From assembly GCF_004358025.1 (NCBI RefSeq), contig NZ_SMTL01000008.1:62001-126000 (forward strand): 64,000 nucleotides of DNA. Direction: 5' to 3'. The stretch comes from Rhizobium deserti. GTDB lineage: Bacteria; Pseudomonadota; Alphaproteobacteria; Rhizobiales; Rhizobiaceae. The notes under the pieces were generated by a model. That model was not told the DNA's origin, did not search any database, and worked only from the letters and a program-made list of their open reading frames with translations. The position numbers were made by a program, and so were the translations under genes. This document shows positions 61,465 to 64,000 of this stretch, in pieces; position 1 is the stretch's first letter; every line of letters starts with the position of its first letter.

Positions 61465-62314
61465 TTCACGTGAAACATATATGGTTAATGCTTTTGTCAC
61501 GGGATGGCCGATCAAGCATTCCCGCTCGCCGCTGATCCACCGGCACTGGTTGAAGCGTCATGACATTCACGGCTCCTATAAGGCCGAGGCTGTAGCTCCG
61601 GAAGAATTCCCGGCTTTCATTCACTCATTGAAACAGGATGAAGCAGGCTATCGCGGTGGCAATGTCACCATTCCTCACAAGGAACTTGCTTATCAACTGT
61701 CCGATAAGCCCGATGAGATCGCGCAGGAACTAGGGGCCGCCAATACCCTCTGGATGAATGAAGGTCTGCTCCATGCGACAAATACTGATGGCTACGGCTT
61801 TACCGCCAATCTCGATTATATGCGTCCGGGTTGGGACAAAGCTGAACGGGCGGTCGTTTTCGGTGCAGGCGGTGCGAGCCGCGCCGTTATCCAGGCCATT
61901 CGTGACCGTGGCTTTAGTGAGATCCACGTCATCAACCGGACCTTGGCGCGAGCGCAGGAACTACGGCATCGCTTCGGTTCACAGGTCTACGCCCACAGCC
62001 CTGAGGCTCTTTCGGAGGTCATGACCGAGGCGGGGCTTTTCGTGAACACCACGTCTGTTGGAATGGATGGGAGCGATGCACCGGATATCGATTTTTCCAT
62101 GCTAGCACCAGATGCTCTTGTGACGGACATTGTTTATATCCCGCTGATGACACCTTTACTGAGGCAGGCTCGTAAGCAGGGCTTTCGGACTGCCGATGGT
62201 TTGGGCATGTTGCTGCATCAAGCCGTTCCCGGTTTCGAAAAGTGGTTCGGCTTTCGCCCTGAGCCGGATCAGGAGATCCGCGAGCTGGTGATCCGGGATA
62301 TGGAGCAACATTGA
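61457..62314 (+). CDS. aroE: Shikimate dehydrogenase
   Basis: NADPH-dependent reduction of 3-dehydroshikimate to shikimate in aromatic amino acid synthesis. 285 residues from ATG 61457 (GAGG upstream). W-P-I-K-H-S-R-S-P-L (~15-24) binds shikimate, G-N-V-T-I-P-H-K-E (~70-78) has the catalytic Lys, and F-G-A-G-G-A-S-R-A (~134-142) binds NADP. Codons 3-7 (D-S-R-E-T) coincide with a parS site. Confidence 0.97.
   Translation: MADSRETYMVNAFVTGWPIKHSRSPLIHRHWLKRHDIHGSYKAEAVAPEEFPAFIHSLKQDEAGYRGGNVTIPHKELAYQLSDKPDEIAQELGAANTLWMNEGLLHATNTDGYGFTANLDYMRPGWDKAERAVVFGAGGASRAVIQAIRDRGFSEIHVINRTLARAQELRHRFGSQVYAHSPEALSEVMTEAGLFVNTTSVGMDGSDAPDIDFSMLAPDALVTDIVYIPLMTPLLRQARKQGFRTADGLGMLLHQAVPGFEKWFGFRPEPDQEIRELVIRDMEQH
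61462..61477. other. parS centromere site in aroE
   Basis: TGATTCACGTGAAACA matches the parS consensus at 15 of 16 positions (A for T at position 3). It sits in the 5' end of aroE, overlapping the maf stop, ~1.5 kb right of the putative oriC, on the opposite side from the other two sites. Confidence 0.9.
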
Positions 62315-62919
62315 TGATCATCATCGGTCTGACCGGATCGATCGGCATGGGGAAATCGACGACTGCAGCCATGTTCGAACAGGAAGGTATTCCGGTCAAC
62401 GACGCTGATGCGGTCGTTCATGAACTCTACCGAGGCGACGCCGTTGGCCCTGTCGCCGAAGCTTTTCCAGGAACGCTCAAAGACGGCGCAATCGATCGGC
62501 AGGAGCTTTCGCGGCAACTTTCTGTTGATCCTGGAAAGCTTCGCTTACTGGAATCCATTGTTCACCCCCTCGTTCGCCAGCGAGAGGCGGACTTCTTGAA
62601 CCATCACAGGGAAGCCGGAGCCGAGATCGTCGTCCTCGATATCCCGCTGCTATTCGAAACTGAGGGGGAGGAGCGCGTCGATGTGGTCGTTGTCGTTTCC
62701 TGTGATCCACAGATTCAAAAGCAAAGAGTGCTTGCGCGGCCGGGCATGAGCGAAGACAAGTTGGAGATGATTCTTGCCCGACAGGTTCCAGATCGCGAGA
62801 AGCGCGAAAAAGCCGATTTCATTATAGACACCGGAACAGGAATCGACGCGGCAAGGCAAAGGGTCAGGCAGATCATCACTTCCCTAAAATCCGGAAACAT
62901 GAGCGACAAGTATGCGTGA
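62314..62919 (+). CDS. coaE: Dephospho-CoA kinase
   Basis: Final step of coenzyme A synthesis: phosphorylates the 3'-OH of dephospho-CoA. ATG 62314 shares its A with the aroE stop (TGATG). 201 residues. P-loop G-L-T-G-S-I-G-M-G-K-S-T-T at ~5-17; N-D-A-D-A-V-V-H (~30) and V-V-V-V-S-C-D-P-Q are family motifs. The end overlaps dnaQ by 8 bases. Confidence 0.96.
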   Translation: MIIIGLTGSIGMGKSTTAAMFEQEGIPVNDADAVVHELYRGDAVGPVAEAFPGTLKDGAIDRQELSRQLSVDPGKLRLLESIVHPLVRQREADFLNHHREAGAEIVVLDIPLLFETEGEERVDVVVVVSCDPQIQKQRVLARPGMSEDKLEMILARQVPDREKREKADFIIDTGTGIDAARQRVRQIITSLKSGNMSDKYA

Positions 62920-63619
62920 GATCATCTTCGATACGGAAACGACAGGCTTGGAAACTCGCTCCGACCGGATCATCGAAATCGGTGGCGTCGAGCTCGTCAA
63001 TAACTTTCCGACCGGCAGGACGCTGCATCTCTACATCAATCCAGGAGACCGCAAGGTTCATCCGGATGCTCTCGCCGTGCACGGTATCACGGACGAATTC
63101 CTGAAAGACAAACCGCACTTCGGCGAGGTTGTGCAGCAGATCTTGGACTTCTTTGATGGGGCCAAATGGATCGCTCACAACGCGACATTCGATATGGGCT
63201 TCATCAACGCGGAACTGGAGCGGATTGGTCTTCCGCCGGTGCTGCCTGATCGGGTGGTGGATACGCTTTCCATGGCTCGCCGGAAACACCCGATGGGGCC
63301 GAATTCGCTCGACGCGCTTTGCCGGCGCTATGGTGTGGACAACGGTCATCGTGCCAAGCACGGCGCGCTTCTCGACTCCGAACTGCTAGCAGAAGTTTAC
63401 ATCGAGATGACCGGTGGCCGCCAGGCGGCTCTGGGTCTCGTCGGCGCAGAGCAGAACAGGACCACTATCGAGGTCGAGGAAGTCGTCGTTACAACTAGGC
63501 TGGGCCGCCCGCGGCCCCTGCCGAACCGGCTGAACCCTGCCGACCTGGAAGCGCATGCCGCCATGGTCGCGTCCTTGAAAGACAAGGCCATTTGGCTGAA
63601 ATACGGCCCGGCGCCGTGA
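62912..63619 (+). CDS. dnaQ: DNA polymerase III epsilon subunit (3'-5' proofreading exonuclease)
   Basis: Proofreading subunit of the replicative polymerase. 235 residues. Exo I F-D-T-E-T-T-G-L (~5-12), Exo II H-N-A-T-F-D-M-G-F (~89-97), Exo III with H-R-A-K-H-G-A-L-L-D (~146-155): the DEDDh catalytic set is complete. Translationally overlaps coaE. Convergent with secB across a strong terminator. Confidence 0.97.
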   Translation: MREIIFDTETTGLETRSDRIIEIGGVELVNNFPTGRTLHLYINPGDRKVHPDALAVHGITDEFLKDKPHFGEVVQQILDFFDGAKWIAHNATFDMGFINAELERIGLPPVLPDRVVDTLSMARRKHPMGPNSLDALCRRYGVDNGHRAKHGALLDSELLAEVYIEMTGGRQAALGLVGAEQNRTTIEVEEVVVTTRLGRPRPLPNRLNPADLEAHAAMVASLKDKAIWLKYGPAP

Positions 63620-63621
63620 TC

Positions 63622-63651
63622 AAAAAAGCCCGGTCGTAACCGGACTTTTTT
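63622..63651. terminator. Bidirectional terminator between dnaQ and secB
   Basis: AAAAAAG-C-CCGGT-CGTA-ACCGG-A-CTTTTTT: a GC core flanked by A6 and T6, ideal for intrinsic termination on both strands. Confidence 0.9.
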
Positions 63652-63666
63652 GTTTCAGCATCAGGT

Positions 63667-64000
63667 TCAGCTATTGAGAACCTGAACCTTGGACTTGGCT
63701 TGCTCTTCGGCCATGCGCTGCGTGAACATCTGTGCGAAATCGATCGGGTCGATCATCAGTGGAGGAAAACCGCCGTTGCGAGTCACGTCGGCAATAATCT
63801 GACGGGCAAAGGGGAAAAGCAGGCGCGGGCATTCGATGAAAAGCAGCGGCAGCATATGCTCCTGCGGGAAGCCTGTGATCCGGAAGACGCCGCCGTAGAC
63901 AAGTTCTGCAGCGAACACGACCTTTTCGTCGTCTCGTGCTTCAGCATTCAAGGATAGGATGACGTCAAAATCGGTTTCCGACAACGGATTTGCGTTGACG
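63667..64000 (-). CDS. secB: Protein-export chaperone SecB, C-terminal part
   Basis: Chaperone keeping preproteins unfolded for SecA. Only the last 111 codons are in the window and the frame runs past the right edge; the TTG at 63984 is internal. N-A-N-P-L-S-E-T-D-F-D-V, Y-G-G-V-F-R-I-T-G-F, P-R-L-L-F-P-F-A-R and G-G-F-P-P-L-M-I-D-P-I-D-F are SecB hallmarks. Confidence 0.95.
   Translation of the reverse strand, partial: VNANPLSETDFDVILSLNAEARDDEKVVFAAELVYGGVFRITGFPQEHMLPLLFIECPRLLFPFARQIIADVTRNGGFPPLMIDPIDFAQMFTQRMAEEQAKSKVQVLNS

Noticed and set aside
1..64000. CRISPR arrays, insertion sequences, prophage genes, tRNA and rRNA genes
   Set aside because: Looked for regular repeats, transposase-like frames and tRNA T-arm motifs in the spacers and found none.

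Overview
This 64 kb window is chromosomal DNA of an alphaproteobacterium, most likely a member of the Rhizobiaceae (Rhizobium/Agrobacterium type). The evidence is the gene content and order: obgE-proBA-nadD-rsfS-rlmH, ctpA-(divergent polysaccharide deacetylase)-rppH, imuA-imuB-dnaE2, a 1,586-residue NAD-glutamate dehydrogenase, a TrcR/DUF1013 regulator, and leuS-lptE-holA next to parB-parA-rsmG-mnmG-mnmE-rho-hemJ-hemE. Genes are densely packed, often overlapping by 1-4 bases, and start with TTG or GTG unusually often at such overlaps. I see no insertion sequences, phage genes, CRISPR arrays, tRNA or rRNA genes; nearly everything is core genome.

Layout. 1-10.4 kb (+): end of a GNAT gene, obgE, proline synthesis (proB, proA), nadD, rsfS, rlmH, then an envelope block (EnvC-like factor, ctpA, YibQ-like protein) and rppH. 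10.5-11.3 kb (-): iron storage pair bfd-bfr. 11.5-17.3 kb (-): SOS mutasome imuA-imuB-dnaE2 behind a perfect alphaproteobacterial LexA box; imuB carries a one-base frameshift near its 3' end. 17.5-27.7 kb: small metallopeptidase, DUF1737, CitE-like lyase, leuD-ridA-leuB, an MHS-type transporter, asd with a candidate leader ORF, lytic transglycosylase, carbonic anhydrase, pyridoxal kinase. 27.8-34.0 kb (+): NAD-GDH and a UMF1-type transporter. 34.0-39.9 kb (-): htpX-rsmB-heparinase-like-purH. 40.0-46.6 kb: SDHAF4-like factor, nuclease, acs, trcR, an orphan BrnA-like protein, prpE, YggS. 46.8-51.0 kb (+): leuS-lptE-holA.

51.0-64 kb is the replication-origin neighbourhood. parAB, rsmG, mnmG, mnmE, rho, hemJ and hemE read leftwards, and ppsR, maf, aroE, coaE and dnaQ read rightwards from a 400-base divergent gap (59623-60022). 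That gap has an AT-rich stretch next to hemE and several DnaA-box-like 9-mers, as expected for the alphaproteobacterial chromosomal oriC. Three near-perfect parS sites (53267, 55203, 61462) bracket it, two of them inside coding sequence. The window ends inside secB.

The most noteworthy items are the imuB frameshift, the oriC/parS assembly, a possible Lys/Thr/Met-rich leader peptide ahead of asd, a structured element ahead of leuB, and a probable CTG start codon for rsfS. I did not find a convincing wholly new multi-gene system.
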